Source: Coniella vitis
Lineage: Eukaryota; Ascomycota; Sordariomycetes; Diaporthales; Schizoparmaceae
Direction: 5' to 3'
Assembly (NCBI GenBank): GCA_011317545.1
Contig: WUJK01000001.1
Span: 3,949,001-4,013,000, forward strand
DNA length: 64,000 nt
Position 1 is the stretch's first letter. Every line of letters starts with the position of its first letter. The position numbers and the translations under genes are program-made. The notes beneath the pieces are model-generated. The model saw nothing but the letters and a program-made list of their open reading frames with translations, did no database searches and had not been told where the DNA came from. Positions 10,219 to 22,639 of the stretch are shown here, in pieces.

Positions 10219-13200
10219 GCTCCATGCCATCAGTGCTAAATTTGTACAGTACCAAATGGATGTTGTATGATGGTGGCCCGGAAAAATTATGTGTGAGGCC
10301 AAGGGTTAGAGAAACTATTTGGACAAAATGAATCCCTTGGCTGCGACAAGAAGCCGCCCATCTTCCATCTAGCGGGCCTTGGCTTGTGGGCGCAGTTTCG
10401 GGACGCGGAAAACCTACAAGGCATAGTGATTCAAGACTGGAGAAAAGCTCCGGCGGATGGTTGGCCTAAGTGTAGAAGGTGATACATTTTCTGGTTGAGC
10501 AGTAGTCTGTATCACTGCTGCCTCGAACGATTGCATCCTTGTGTTGGCTTTTTTGGTGAAGTAATGATAGTGTACGCTGGTTTTGCCGGGGGACATGGGG
10601 GGATGCACCCTCAAGGAATCTCCCAGCCTCTGCTCTTTACTATGTAAGTAGTATGTACTTAATTTCACTCAAAAGGTGCTTGAGACCGAAAGCCGCGGCC
10701 CCGAAACGTATGAACATTGGAGTGATCCTTCCCGCTAGACCCTGCCCGTAAGCAGGAAGTGCCGTGAACAGGATGGTGGGAGGCTTTCGTGAGAACTCTC
10801 AGTTGCAGGATTGCTTCCCGCCCACGCGGCTACGACGGCGTTCAGGGCCAGCACAGGCCAGCACGGTCCCAAGGACTGATGGAAGAGAAGCGACAGCCGA
10901 GTCCTGCCTCTCTCCCGTGGCACGCTCTGCCAGCAAGTTGGAGGTCACTTTGTCTCGAAGAGTATACGCATGTCTTGCTTCTCATGCCCATGAATAAACA
11001 CAGCTGGGGCCAGCGTTTGACCGGACACCGCGGGCCTCGGCAGGCACTTGTGAAAGGGAGCAGGGGGTGCATTTGAAGCCTTACCGCTCCTGGTTACCGA
11101 CTGGTCATGATCTTGTTCTTTTCTCACGATGGTTTCGTCAGGCGCACGAGGCTGTCCCAGACCTCAATTCGACCCTGTTTCGAGATGAGGTCTCCGAGGC
11201 ACCAACTGGTGCTTGTTATGTCATTATGTTTTCTATTTCCTTTCCTGCCTCACTCTTTAGCTTGTCCTAACGGTTGTTGCCAAAGCAATTCCCTCGTCTC
11301 ATATGCACGATGGAAAATTCGGGCGTCGATCTCCAGGGGCAACAGTCCATGCTGAGTCGTACCAGCCCAAAGCTTGCTAGTGCTATAGTACATAGTATAG
11401 TGAGCATGCCGTCCATTCAAATACGCGGCAGTCTGTCTTGTACTGTATGAGTATGTAAGCGAGCAAGAGAGGCTGATGAGCTTGTGAAGCAAAACGTGTG
11501 AATCGGATGTTGCTTTTATTCCCGACCGATTACCAGTGGCAAATGGAGTCCCGACACACACACTGTGCAAAGCGAAGTACTTGTAGCACAAGCCGGGCGA
11601 AGTACTTGATGCGCAGACACCTAGCGGAGCTCAGTTGGTCGAGAACTCTGCCCGACTCTGATCGTTGATACGAGTATGGCCTGCTCGAGAAAACGGGTAG
11701 GCTTTTTGTTCTCTCCTGGTGTTGCTTGAAATGTATCTGTAATCTTCTTTCAAAGATCGTCAGGGCCGCGTGTACTACGTACTGTAGTACAATATGTTTC
11801 GGGCCAAGGGAAGTGCTGGCTGTGGAAGCCTCGTGGAAGGCCTGTTGTGGGTCAAAGCGGCGTTCTATCGGCCAATGCCGCACGCCAGCGCCCTTGCTGG
11901 ATGAGACAAGACCCCCGGTTTGAATGACTTGCTCCCTATCTCCATCACCAACTTCTCCTTTGTTGTTGAAGATCGCGGTATACTGACGGCACAAGACAAA
12001 AGGGGTTGGTGTGGACAATTCAGGTTCTTTTGCATACATGCAGGCCTCTCCGCAAGAGAGACAGAGTACGGAGTAGGTATTTTCCCAAGTGGCAGTGCCG
12101 ATCCGTGGACAGACGAGGATCAGCAAGGGCCAGGCTAAGCCACAGGAAAGCCTTTGGGGTGAATGGAATGCCTCATTAGGAATGGCCTAATCGATGAACA
12201 GCGTGCGTCGTCTGATTGAAGGTCATAGCGTGTCAGCGTCAGCATCAGTCATCGTGTTTGCAATAGTACGGCGACAAAAGAAGGAGCATGTGTACTATGC
12301 ACTGCGTACGTAGTAGTGGCTTCGCTCCCCCAACTCTTGCCTCTTGCCATGCCGCTTTCAACACCGTCGGCGGGCAACACGAAGCAGCACGCGAGGCAGC
12401 GCTGCGCGTTTTCGGCAGCTGCTCAGCCCTAAGGGATTAGAGCCCACTGCCATCGTCATGTTGAGGGCCCAGCCGTAGCGGATGCGTGTACTACTCGAGC
12501 AGCGGCTTCTGTGTAACGGAAAACCTTTGTCGAATGAGGATGCAAAGCGGGCTTTCCCTCGAGATTTGGGGCGGTTCAAGACAAGAGGAGAAGGCGTCGA
12601 ATGACAAGGCGTTCTTAGCAGCTTGGCTCGGAGATGAATACAAGTGCGATGTGCGCAAGCCTCGACTCATAGACGGCACAATGCTCCGTGCAACCTGCGC
12701 TTTTCTCTCTTGCTGGATTTCGGCTTCTTTGTTGTCTTGGACCGATCAAAAGCTGGAACGAAGAGTTTGTTCTTAGATGTACGGCGATCGATACCCTTCC
12801 ATTTCCGAGTTGTCGCTTCCGCCATGCTCTATCAGGGAAGATACACCGTTGTAACGAAATGAGTGCGTGTGCTGCCTTGTCGACAACGTGTTTGCTATAT
12901 TTAATAGCTGCAGTGACCATCACATCTCCTCGACTTCAAACTTCTCTTGCCGTGCTGAAGAAGACGGCGGTAGGGCGGTCACGGGACGAATGACAGATAC
13001 CCCAATTTGGCGGCAATGCCATACCATACCACGCCATGCCATGCGCTGCGCGATGCGATGGCATGGGCTGGATGACGGGGGGAAGAGATTTGAGATGGCG
13101 GTGGGGGAAGAAGTGGTGAGACCCGGCTGGCTGCCCGTTGTTAGGGCCGGGTCCAAGAGCACTGTTTAGGAAGTCCTACCCGCGAGCTGACAGGCATGGC

Positions 13201-13381
13201 TCCTTGCTGTTCACCCCACTCGGTCCCCAGTTTCTGGGGGCCAATTGGCTGGAGGGCTATGCTGGGTCTGGGGGTTGCGTACCGAGTACTTGGTACCTGG
13301 GCACCGCCAACCTGGCTTGCCAATGAGCCTGGCGGCGTTGCCCAAAAAACCTGGATACAACGTTGCGATGTGCAGTCACCA

Positions 13382-13405
13382 AGACAGACAGACAGACAGG
13401 CAGAC
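13382..13405. repeat. GACA tetranucleotide microsatellite
   Basis: About five to six tandem copies of AGAC/GACA with one G variant near the right end. Confidence 0.85.
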
Positions 13406-15257
13406 GGGCTGCAACGATCACAAATATATACTACTATGTATGTATTAAAAAAGTAAAGGATGGATTGCTCCATGCGCTTGCATGGTATTCACTGCCATAA
13501 TATGCTGAAATGAGACGTGCCAAACGGCTATCTTTAGCAATCGTTCGACCCCAGCGCGACTCTCCCAGTAAACATGCCTCATTTTCTCCTTTCGTTCATG
13601 AGACTGTCAAAGGACATGGATGCTTCCCTGAACTCTAGGAGCCGGTCTCATCCTAAAAGGCTCCATCCAAATGCTGAGAGGCAATGCAGGTAAGGCCAAT
13701 GCTGGAAGATCCTCTTTCGAAACGAACTGAGACCACGTAGTATATGTCTTGCCAAGTTATTCGTAAAGTTCAAGCACAGAGTACTATGCATAGCACAGTC
13801 GGTCACGAGATGGGGGCTGATGAACAGTGGGCGTCAAGGCCTGCTTTATCAGCCGAGGCTGTCAGCTTCATCCTCTTCCTCGTCATTATGATGCGTGGAG
13901 AACGAATAGACTGATGAATTCGAGCCTTCTACAAGTGTCATTGTGGCCGAGTCGGGCTCAGTGAACAAGTATGGCATTATATTTGGTAATCAACAGCAGC
14001 GAGCCACCCCATCAACTCGGCAAGGTGAGGCATTGCATATTGTTCCGAATGCAAATTACGATCCCATGATAATTTCGCAGCCTTGCCCAGAGTAGAGTGT
14101 GGGTATTCACAGGTACACCGGTACTTGCGTGACCCGACCCGTCATGGCTCCTTCCTCCGCACTCCGCACTAGGTATGGAGTACTGTGTACCTGTGTTCAG
14201 TGCTCGTTAGCAGCTAATAGGCGCAGTACTCATCGAACCAGGCTCCGTACTCGATACTCTACATAGTAGCGGATGGCGCACCTGGTGGTGAGCCTGGCGC
14301 CCTGGAGCTGGGGTCACTAGCCAGTCTCGTGCTTGCTCGCGAGCCAGTGTGGGCTGCCGACCAGCACTACGCTAGACCCAGTAAGGCTCTAGCGCTCCAG
14401 CCAGGAGGCGGTCTCCTCCGCATTTCCGCCCGCTTCCAACCCCCGGCCTTGGACCTCAGCATGCTGGGGCCGCTGAAGGCTAGGCCCCCCCTGGTTCCTG
14501 GACGCTGAATGGCAGCAGAATACTTTCCGGACTGCTATTGCAGGTACCAACCCCGACTGAGTCTGCTTGCCCCCCCTGTAAACAGTCCTCTGTCCGCACT
14601 AAGGCCTTTCCCCCACCCACTTTTCTCCCCTTCAATCCACTTGTTCCCTCGCCGACCCAACACCTCGCTCTCTCGACTCGACTCGACGTTTTGCCTCGCC
14701 ATTTCTTCCCTTGGGACCAGTGTCTTCTTGTTTTTCCTTCCCTCATTTTTGCCAACCATAGACCCTGCGATAGCCCACGTTGGCCTCGGAATTGCCCCAT
14801 CAACAACCTCGACTTCCGTCACGCGCCTTTTATTACAACAGACTCGGCTTTCCCTCGCCCTAGCCACTGAAACCGCCAGAGACAAGCGAGCCGATTCCCC
14901 GGATTTGGGCGTTGCTTCTTCCCCGCGAATTCCCAACTTTGGAAACCTCCAACGGCCCGATTACCACTCTCCTACTATGGTACAACCTGTCTAGGCTGCA
15001 TGAACCCCAGCTTGGCCTCTGCATTTGGTTGTGGACTCATCATCCGCTCGCACTTTAACGATTAATACCACGTACAATATCCACGCCATTGTCTGAAGCC
15101 GCTCGACTAGTACCTGTGGAGGCCAGTGTGTACGCCCCCTGGCATCCAGAGAGGCAAGAAAGAGACATACGTCCAATCCCGCCAACCCTGACTGCCAGCA
15201 GGATATAACTATCCTTTTTTTTTTAAGAAAAAGAAATCATCAGCGACGCCCATCAAC

Positions 15258-17548
15258 ATGACGAGCGCGGTAAAAAGAGCATGCGATGCTTGCCATCGTC
15301 GCAAGGTCAAGTGCGATGGAATCAACCCCTGCCGCAACTGCAACACTGCATCTCTCAACTGCACCTACAATGCGGTGCCCCAAAAGAAAGGACCAAAGGG
15401 CTCCCGAGCCAAAGTCATCAGCGCGCTGCGCGAGGATCAAAAGCAACAAAGTCTTTCGGCCCAGGTCCAGAATCGCCTCAATGGCATCGCAGGTCCCCCA
15501 GTCGCTGCATCCTTGACTCCCACGGCTGGTCTGTTGACCGGTGAGATGGCGAGAGAATGCCTGGATTTCTTCTTCACCAATATGTACCCACATATGCCGA
15601 TCCTTAATCGCCAACGCCTGGAACAGCAGGCTCCCTTTATGGAGCAGAGTCTTGACACCTACTGTCTTCTCACATCACTATGTGCTCTGATGATGCTTCA
15701 GCCTGGCATGACTATTCCGGGAGGCGACCCATTTGGCTTAGACACCATGCCGGGAGCCAACATCGTCTCGAGCACCGTTTTGATGGAAGAGACGATCCGG
15801 GTTCGAAAAAGTTTCGACTATACCGAGTCGCCGTCGCTCAACACCTTGGCTACCAGCTACTTCTTGTTCGCTTGCTATTATGGCCTGGATATGCATGAGA
15901 AGGCCTGGTTCCATTTGCGGGAAGCGACGACACTGATGCACATTATCGGTATGAATACAGAGGAATTTTACGCACAGTTGGAGCCAGTGGATTCTTCCCG
16001 TAGGAGGCGGCTTTACTGGCTGCTTTTCGTCACAGAAAGGTGAGCAATGATGCAAACTTGATATTGCGATGGCCTACATGTATTAATTGTCACTTCTCAA
16101 CTATAGAGCCTACGCTTTGCAACGAAACAAGCCATTGACACTTCAAGCCACGATCAAACTGCCAACAGTCAATGACGACGCCACGGATGTCCATGTCCAC
16201 TGCTTGGACAGTTTCCTGCGCTTGGTCAATCTATTTCGCCCATTCGACGACGCACTTGTTTCGAGTTGGAGCAAGACCCGCGGCAACTTGCCTGTGCCCC
16301 TCTTACAAAACCTGCAGAAGCAACTCGCCGACATCTTGCCTTCGTTCTTGAGTTTTGGTGACTCACAAGTCGCAGACATCAGGTCTAACCAGCAGTGGAT
16401 CAAGACGATGAACTGGCAGCTCACCATGAGCAATGGCAATGTCAACTCCAGTTCCGACGAGTCCTTGGTATATCAGCAATATGCAGCCAACCTTCGCAAC
16501 AGTCTGTTGTCGGGTTCTGAGTCGGCTGCTACACCCTTGGTAGGTCTTGTGCGTCGTTCCACATCATGTACATCACAAACTAATTATTTACTCGTAACAG
16601 TTGACGCAAGTGCTTGATGTCGCTTGCGACCTGACCGAGGTTTTGTCTATGTATCCTGCGTCCCGGGACCCCTTCTCGCCAGGCCCAAAGGAACAATTAA
16701 ATCCGTTGCTGAATGTCCTGTCTCTGCTTCGAAACGGCGATCATCGGTTCATGCCACTTCTGGTTAGCAAAATGCACGAAGTGCTACCCAAGCTCGTCAG
16801 TCCCATGCTTCTGAACGTCCCGGATAGCGTGGTCAACAATGCTTGCAATGTCGACATCTTTGACGGATTCGGGAACGCTGGCATGGCCCAAACCCCGGCA
16901 ATGCGCGACAGTTACGACAACAAGTATTCGAGCCCCGAGTCTTCAGGTTCCCAAAATGGCGCGCCTTCCAGCACCACTACTCACAACAGCAACGATATGC
17001 ATTCGCCCTTTGTGAGCTCACCAATGTCCTCGGCGAGCGATTTCTCGCACGGCTTACCAAACAATACATTTAATGCCATGTCAGATGTCATGATGTCCCA
17101 AATGACACAGCCTCCGGTTTCGCAAACCCTGCAGATTCCCACTACGAATCCGCCGCCTACGCCACACTCACAACACGCACCTCATACACCGATCACTCCT
17201 ATGCCAAATCTAAACCAACACATACCGAACAACTTGCATACACCTCTGCAACAAACGGCTAGCCTCGCCATCAACCACCAAAACCAGGCTTACGGACAGG
17301 GGTTTCCTCAGAATATGCCCTTTTCGATGAATGGATTGGGCCAGGACATGAATGCCAATAACATGATGCAAAGGCAACCACCCACGCGGTCAAATAGCTT
17401 TGCTGTTGGGCCGAATCCACAATTACGAACAATTGGCGATTTCCAGGCTTTACAACGAGCAAACTCGGACATGGCCACGTTGGGCTCCCTCGGTATGAGC
17501 AATCAGATGCAGATAGGATCGGAGCTTGATTTCAGTGGCTTATCATGA
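15258..17548 (+). CDS. Zn(II)2Cys6 transcription factor, BglR/COL-26/MAL-activator-like, 720 aa
   Basis: Exons are 15258-16039, 16107-16539 and 16601-17548; both introns are short (67 and 61 bases) with canonical ends and correct phase. Residues 9-35 form the binuclear zinc cluster (Cys9, 12, 19, 25, 28, 35; CX2CX6CX5CX2CX6C). It is followed by a 'KKGPKGSRAK' linker resembling the 'KKRGPKS' linker of yeast MAL activators. Residues about 90-400 form the fungal-specific middle homology region ('CLDFFFTNMYPHMPI', 'CLLTSLCALMM'). The C-terminus is long and rich in Asn, Gln, Ser, Pro and Thr, typical of an activation region. The zinc-cluster-plus-linker type recalls filamentous BglR/COL-26 regulators of beta-glucosidase, glucose sensing and starch use; that assignment is inference from memory. 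It acts in the nucleus and presumably binds CGG-type sites. Confidence 0.93.
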
Positions 17549-18852
17549 CCGTGACCTCGACATGAGCTCGCACAACCGAGCACCTATTTTGCTTATTTTT
17601 CTCCTTCTGGAACATATAAAATTGGCTTTTTTTCCTTGCTTTTTCTTTTTTTCCTTTTTTAATCACGTGGTTATCACATCAAAGTTACAAATCTTGGGCG
17701 TACTGCAGGTATAGCTGGCATGATCTTGGGAGTCTTGGGTCGCGGCAATGCTTTTTGGGACCAGAAAACTTTCTGTTTTGGGACGGCCAGAGTGTATATA
17801 TATCATAACATCTGTCTTATGCTTGTGTTTTAGCCGGAGACGGCTCTCCGTACGGGAAAGGGGGGATGCTTGCATGACGAGGTCGTATGAAGTATGTGTA
17901 CCTGCTATGCACATGTTGAATGAGAACGAGAATCAAAATCTGAAACTCAATCCATCGATTCTATTATCGTGCAGAATCAAGTGAACGTCGTGGCCTTTGC
18001 CAAGTAGAACGAAGGCCTTCCACTTCACTTGTGCCACTCACCAACTCGCATGCGAGCATTCCGCACAGGCTCAATCCATTACATAGTAAAGTGCTTTCCA
18101 CTCGGCATCTGATATCTGTGTTATAAGGAGGGTTTCAACATCACCAAGCACATGCGACCATACCTAGTGGAAAACTTGGGATCCCGTCCGCTCTCCCCTA
18201 AATAAGCCACTAAGGGCCGGATTAGTAGTTAAGTGGGTGACCATTAGCGAATACCCGGTGTTGCATGTTTTCTTTTTGTTTTTCTTCTCCTTTGCTTTTT
18301 GTTTTTCTTGATCCACTTTTGTTCTTTTACTTTTCTGTGCAATAGGTAGTAAGTAGGTACGGTTGAAAACAGTGGGTTTGCATTGTGCGGCAGTTGTGTC
18401 AGGGTGTGTGTGATATCGACGGCCGTAGCTGTAGTTACAAGGCGCATTGAGAAGGAAGAAGGGATTGGCTCTGCCATTAGATTTGACTGGAGATGAACTT
18501 CTTCTTTTTACCTTTTATTCTGTATAGCCTTGCCTGCCATCTTTGACGGGGACTTTAAAGTCATCAGCAGGTGGGTTCGCATCACTCGCTCGCTGATGCG
18601 GATTTGCGGGACTAAGCAGCGGAACTACACTATCCAGTACCTGAGGACGTACTGAGTGGCAGACGGGTTCCCTTCAAAGCACAACATCAACAACTCAAAG
18701 CACCGTCCATTTCATTTTATCTTGCCCGTCCCATGCACCTTCAACACGAGCACACCCCTTGCGGATCCAACAACACCGAATCACCTTGTCCAACCTCCGA
18801 GCAACCTCACTGACACTCCTTCGAGCAACGCAGCGGCGACACCTTCGCACCC
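17549..18852. other. Interval between the regulator and the GST gene
   Basis: 1.3 kb without a gene. The left part is the T-rich 3' region of the regulator. One dispersed word lies at 18080. The right part (about 18650-18850) is CA-rich and is probably the leader of the GST mRNA. Confidence 0.55.
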
Positions 18853-19688
18853 ATGACGACGTCCTCCTCCACCACGTTGCCCGCACCGAGCCGGTCCAGC
18901 GGTCCTGCGCCATCCACCGTACCGCAGCACCTCGCGGGCACCAGTCAAGCATGGCATGGCAGAATCAGCGCCAATGGGCCCTTTCCGGCGCAAAAGGATC
19001 GGTATAGACTTTATATAGGTAGGCTCGATCGGCTGGCTGGCTGGTTGGCTCTCACTCATTCAATCATTCACTCGCCATCTCATACACATACTCATGTCAA
19101 CTGGCCCCTCTTACCACGTTTGGATCTCACATCTCACGATACTTTGGTTTCTTTTCTCATCATCTTCATGAAAACCTCCCCTCCCCCAGGTACCACCAGA
19201 GAAAAGAAATCATACACCCAGTTAACACCAAAAAAAAAAAAAAAAACTAAACTAAAAAACTTAAAGGCCTCTTCTGCCCCTTTGCCCACCGCGCAAACCT
19301 CATCCGCCACCTGAAACCAGGCCTTGCAGACCTGCTCCCCATCACCGTCGTCAAACCCTACCCAAAGGGCGACGAATCCGGCTGGCCCGGCTGGGCGTTC
19401 CCCCAGGACCCCGGCGAATACCCCGGCGCGACACCAGATCCGCTCTACGGCGCCAAGTACCTCCACGAGCTGTACTTTAGAGCCGACGCTGAGTACAAGG
19501 GCCGCTACTCGGTGCCCATGCTCTGGGATGCACACACGCAGACAATCGTGAACAATGAGTCTGCCGAGCTGCTGCGGGATCTGCAGACTTGTTTTGACGA
19601 GCTGCTGCTCCCGGCGGCAGCCACGCAGGATGGTCCCGAAGCGACGGCAACGACGACGACGACGACGACGACGACGAGTACCACCAAT

Positions 19689-19719
<31 letters not shown>

Positions 19720-20288
19720 AGCAAGGCGACCCGTGGCTGTACCCAGAGCACCTCCGCGCCGAAATCGACGCCATAGCCGAATGGATGCAGCGCGATCTCA
19801 ACACGGGCGTGTACAAGGCCGGGTTCGCCGAGACGCAACAAGACTACGACGCCGCCGTGCCCGCCGTCTTTGCGGCGCTCAACAAGCTCGAAAAGACGAT
19901 TGCGCACAAGGGCGGGCCGTTTATCCTGGGCCAAGACATGACGGAGCTCGATGTGCGTGCGTATGCGACAGTGGTGCGCTTTGACACCGTCTATGTGCAG
20001 CATTTCAAGTGCAATCTGGGCACGATTCGCCATGATTACCCGCAAATCAACAACTGGCTCAAGAACCTGTACTGGAACGTCAAGGGCTTCAAGGAGTCGA
20101 CGGACTTTAGGCATATCAAGGAGAACTATACAAAGAGTCATGCTGGGATTAACCCGCGGGCAATCACGCCCATGGGTCCGTGGCCTGAAGTGGAAGGGCC
20201 CGAAGGGTATGAGATGGATGTGGGCAAGCTTGCAGTGGGAGGAGTCAAGATGCCATTGGTTTTGGAACTGGAGGAGAAGCTTGGTTGA
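18853..20288 (+). CDS. Ecm4/Gto-type glutathione S-transferase (S-glutathionyl-hydroquinone reductase-like), 395 aa, two exons
   Basis: Exons are 18853-19018 and 19267-20288. The 248-base intron holds a 17-base poly-A run, and the join restores the conserved 'RLYIG|LFCPFAHR' segment. Cys59 in 'CPFAHR' is the catalytic thiol of Xi-class GSTs, which use glutathione to reduce glutathionyl-hydroquinones. Next come 'GWPGW', the thioredoxin-fold 'YSVPMLWD' with 'TIVNNESAELLR' (the cis-Pro and Glu-Ser glutathione-binding loop), and the all-helical C-terminal domain ending with 'YPQINNWLKNLYWN' and 'INPR'. No targeting signal is obvious; the enzyme is likely cytosolic. Oddity: an unusual loop of about nine Thr followed by about ten Ser (roughly residues 150-180), encoded by ACG and AGC microsatellites, interrupts the domain junction. 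Confidence 0.94.
19658..19720 (+). repeat. Coding (ACG)n and (AGC)n microsatellites inside the GST gene
   Basis: A run of ACG codons followed by a run of AGC codons gives poly-Thr and poly-Ser in one loop of the GST. The frame is kept and no stop is created. Confidence 0.85.
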
Positions 20289-20348
20289 CTTTATAGGTAA
20301 CGTTTGTTGCAAGGTGTACTAACGTTGAATTGTCATAATTCGTTGTGG

Positions 20349-20370
20349 ATATATATATATATATATATAG
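20349..20370. repeat. (AT)n tract in the GST 3' flank
   Basis: Dinucleotide AT run just past the GST stop, between it and the convergent lipase gene. Confidence 0.85.
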
Positions 20371-20625
20371 ATATATTACGCTAATGTGTAGAGAGACGTA
20401 AGAAATGGCTATGCAATTTGGCAATTTGAAAGCACGCATTTGGCCCCTTGAGCTGAAATAAAAATGCCGAGCTCCAACCCGAGCGACCAAGTGCTTGAAC
20501 GCCAATGCCAGCCTGAATGGTATTTGTATGGTCATCATTCATAACGATCGTAAACATTTTCCCCGAGCCGGCGTGTGCCATGTCGAGGTCATCATTCAAG
20601 AAGACGGCAGATGCAGGATATGAGC

Positions 20626-22639
20626 TCAATGGTCCCTGGCCATTACAGCGTTAACAGCCAGAACCTCCAACCTACCCGCATAAAGCTTCATGAGATGTGC
20701 AACGGGATCTCCCCAGATTTGGGTTCTCAGCTGCTCGTCTGTGGCGACCTGGGCCACGACACCTTCATTGAGTCGCTCCTCGACGGTTTTCTTGCCCTTG
20801 AGCCGCGATTTTGGATCGCCTGACCGCAAGACGATGATGCGCCCGGCATTGCTGAGTGAGGACGGGGGAACCTTCCACACTGTACCCTTGGGTGGTGGGG
20901 GTGGTCCTCGGTCGTCGTCATTGGATTTGCTGGCTTTTGAAACTTGACTGGCTCGGTTGGCTTGCTTGTTCGGCTTTGCCAACATGACTGAGCTCCTTGA
21001 CTTGGACTTCTTGGGGTCCTGCAAAGATGCAGAGGGAGGCTTGCTGTTCTTCTCCGACGCGATATTCCCCAATGTTCTTGCGGCATGGGCTGGAGCAGGC
21101 TTCGCGAATAGCTCTAGCAAGCTCTTGACATAGGCTTTGTCCGCGCGCGTAACGGGGTCGCCTTCATTAATGAAGCTGAGGAACATGCTCTTCCTCAATT
21201 CAGGTCTCTGAGGCTTCTGTAGTGGCAGCAGTGAGACGGGTGGCGTGCCAAATGTGACGCAGTGTACACGCTTGAAGCTGGCGGTGAGCGAGTTGAGCTC
21301 AGAACGAGCGGCTGTACTGGTCGCGTGCATGTGTGCGTAGAGCAAGGCTGCGACAGCACCACCGGCCGAGTGACCTGTGATGAGGAGACTGCAGGAGCGG
21401 CGGGAAGGGTCCTCTTGGAGGAGCTGACGGAGACGAGCGGCAACGGGTGCAACCATGCGCCGGGCAACAGACAGGAAACCTGCATGACAACAATTGCCGT
21501 AGTCGTCCTATTTTCCCCGTTAGATACATTTTGGGATGGGACATTCGGCGATATGGAAGGTTGAAGCTCACCAAAAATCCTACCGGGGAGATCGGTTCCG
21601 TGTTGAGATTCACGGTCCAGTCTGAGAAAGAAGCCGTGCCTCTGATGGCAAACACAATTGTGTTCATATCGTCCATTGGCACGGATTTGATAACCATAGC
21701 CTTCGTGCCAGCTCGGGAATCGGAGTCGACGTGCACGTCTTTTTCCTTTCCTCGTGGCTTTTCATATACGCGCTCGGCGTACCGCGCAGCCAGACATACC
21801 AGTGGCCAGGTTGGTATGTACAGCTTGAAGGGTGGAAGATCATTTGGCAGCCTGGCGTTGACGTACAGCTCGACCTTGGAGAAGTAACTGCTTGACGTGT
21901 TCGCGGAAACGCCTGCTGCTGACTGGCCTCTCGAGTCCCTTTTGGTTAGTTGGTCCTTTTTGGGCTTTCCTACTAGCTTTCCCCTTCCGTTGGCTTCGGT
22001 AGCTGGCAGTGACGGGACTGGTTCTGGTTGATACATAAAGAGATCCTTTTCATTTCCGCAGTACTTGTCTCGGTCGATGAGAGTCATCAAGTCGTTGAAG
22101 CGTTCATACATGCCGTAAGTTACGGAACAGGTCGTGTCCACCATTCCCTTGCCACACTGTGCGCCATCTGCCAGGAGCGCAGGACTTACTCCCGGCAGGA
22201 CTTTGGCTGTGAGATTGACGGCCGACTCGACGAACATGTCTGCAAGGGAGCAGTTGGTTCCTAGGGGTACTGTTCGAGACTGGTCTGGAAGAGGGCCTTG
22301 TACCAGGTAGTAGTGCTGATTCACGACGATTGGGGCTTGTTGCTGGACTGGGCGCCGTGTCTGTGGAGGCGGATACGCGGGAGGCGGCGGCGGCGGCGGC
22401 AAATAACCAGCCGGCTGGAAGTTTGGAGGCGGCGGCGGCGGCGCATGCTGGCCGACAGTGGCCTGGTTTGGAGGAGAAGCACGGTATTGAGGCGGTGGCC
22501 CAGGAGAGGCACGGTATGGCGGCAGGAAAGACGCTGGCCTGGTCTGTGGTGGTGGTGGTGGGATAGTAGGTCGTCCAATGGTGCCGGCGGGCTGGGCGGG
22601 CGGGACGTCCTTGGACTTCTTGCGTGAAAACAAGCCCAT
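20626..22639 (-). CDS. Class 3 (fungal-type) lipase, 649 aa, two exons
   Basis: Exons are 22639-21572 and 21507-20626 on the minus strand, with a 64-base GTGAGC...TAG intron. The acceptor at 21508 is the one that keeps frame and yields the family-typical 'DDYGNCCHAGFLSVAR'. Residues 1-110 are strikingly Pro-rich, with poly-Pro runs and 'YRASPGPPP'-like repeats, probably an SH3/WW-type adaptor tail. The lipase domain begins near residue 255, contains 'FAIRGTASFSDW' (oxyanion region) and nucleophile Ser403 in 'ITGHSAGG', an Asp in 'INEGDPV' and a His in 'GDPVAHLMKLY', completing the triad. No signal peptide is present, so it is an intracellular lipase of the diacylglycerol-lipase-like type rather than a secreted one. 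A Lys/Ser-rich insert (about residues 490-560) separates the acid and the histidine. Confidence 0.93.

Larger units (their letters stand above)
9113..15257. other. Gene-poor interval (6.1 kb) before the Zn2Cys6 regulator
   Basis: No gene that I can defend on either strand; all reading frames look random. It contains A-rich tracts (10171-10218), a small AATCCCG/CGGGATT hairpin near 9870-9886, a GACA tetranucleotide repeat (13382-13405), a locally palindromic CATGC-rich stretch near 13020-13075, and five copies of the dispersed word (9981, 10638, 11389, 13432, 14260). From about 14500 the DNA becomes CT-rich and CAAC-rich, as expected for the promoter and leader of the regulator at 15258. Confidence 0.55.

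Noticed and set aside
19134..20312. 392-codon minus-strand frame over the GST gene
   Set aside because: Antisense shadow. It reads the GST microsatellites as Ala/Arg runs and has no domain, while the plus strand carries the GST motifs.
21480..21571. Alternative lipase acceptor at 21480 (CAG)
   Set aside because: It breaks the frame with the phase-0 donor. The acceptor ending at 21508 keeps frame and restores a conserved motif.
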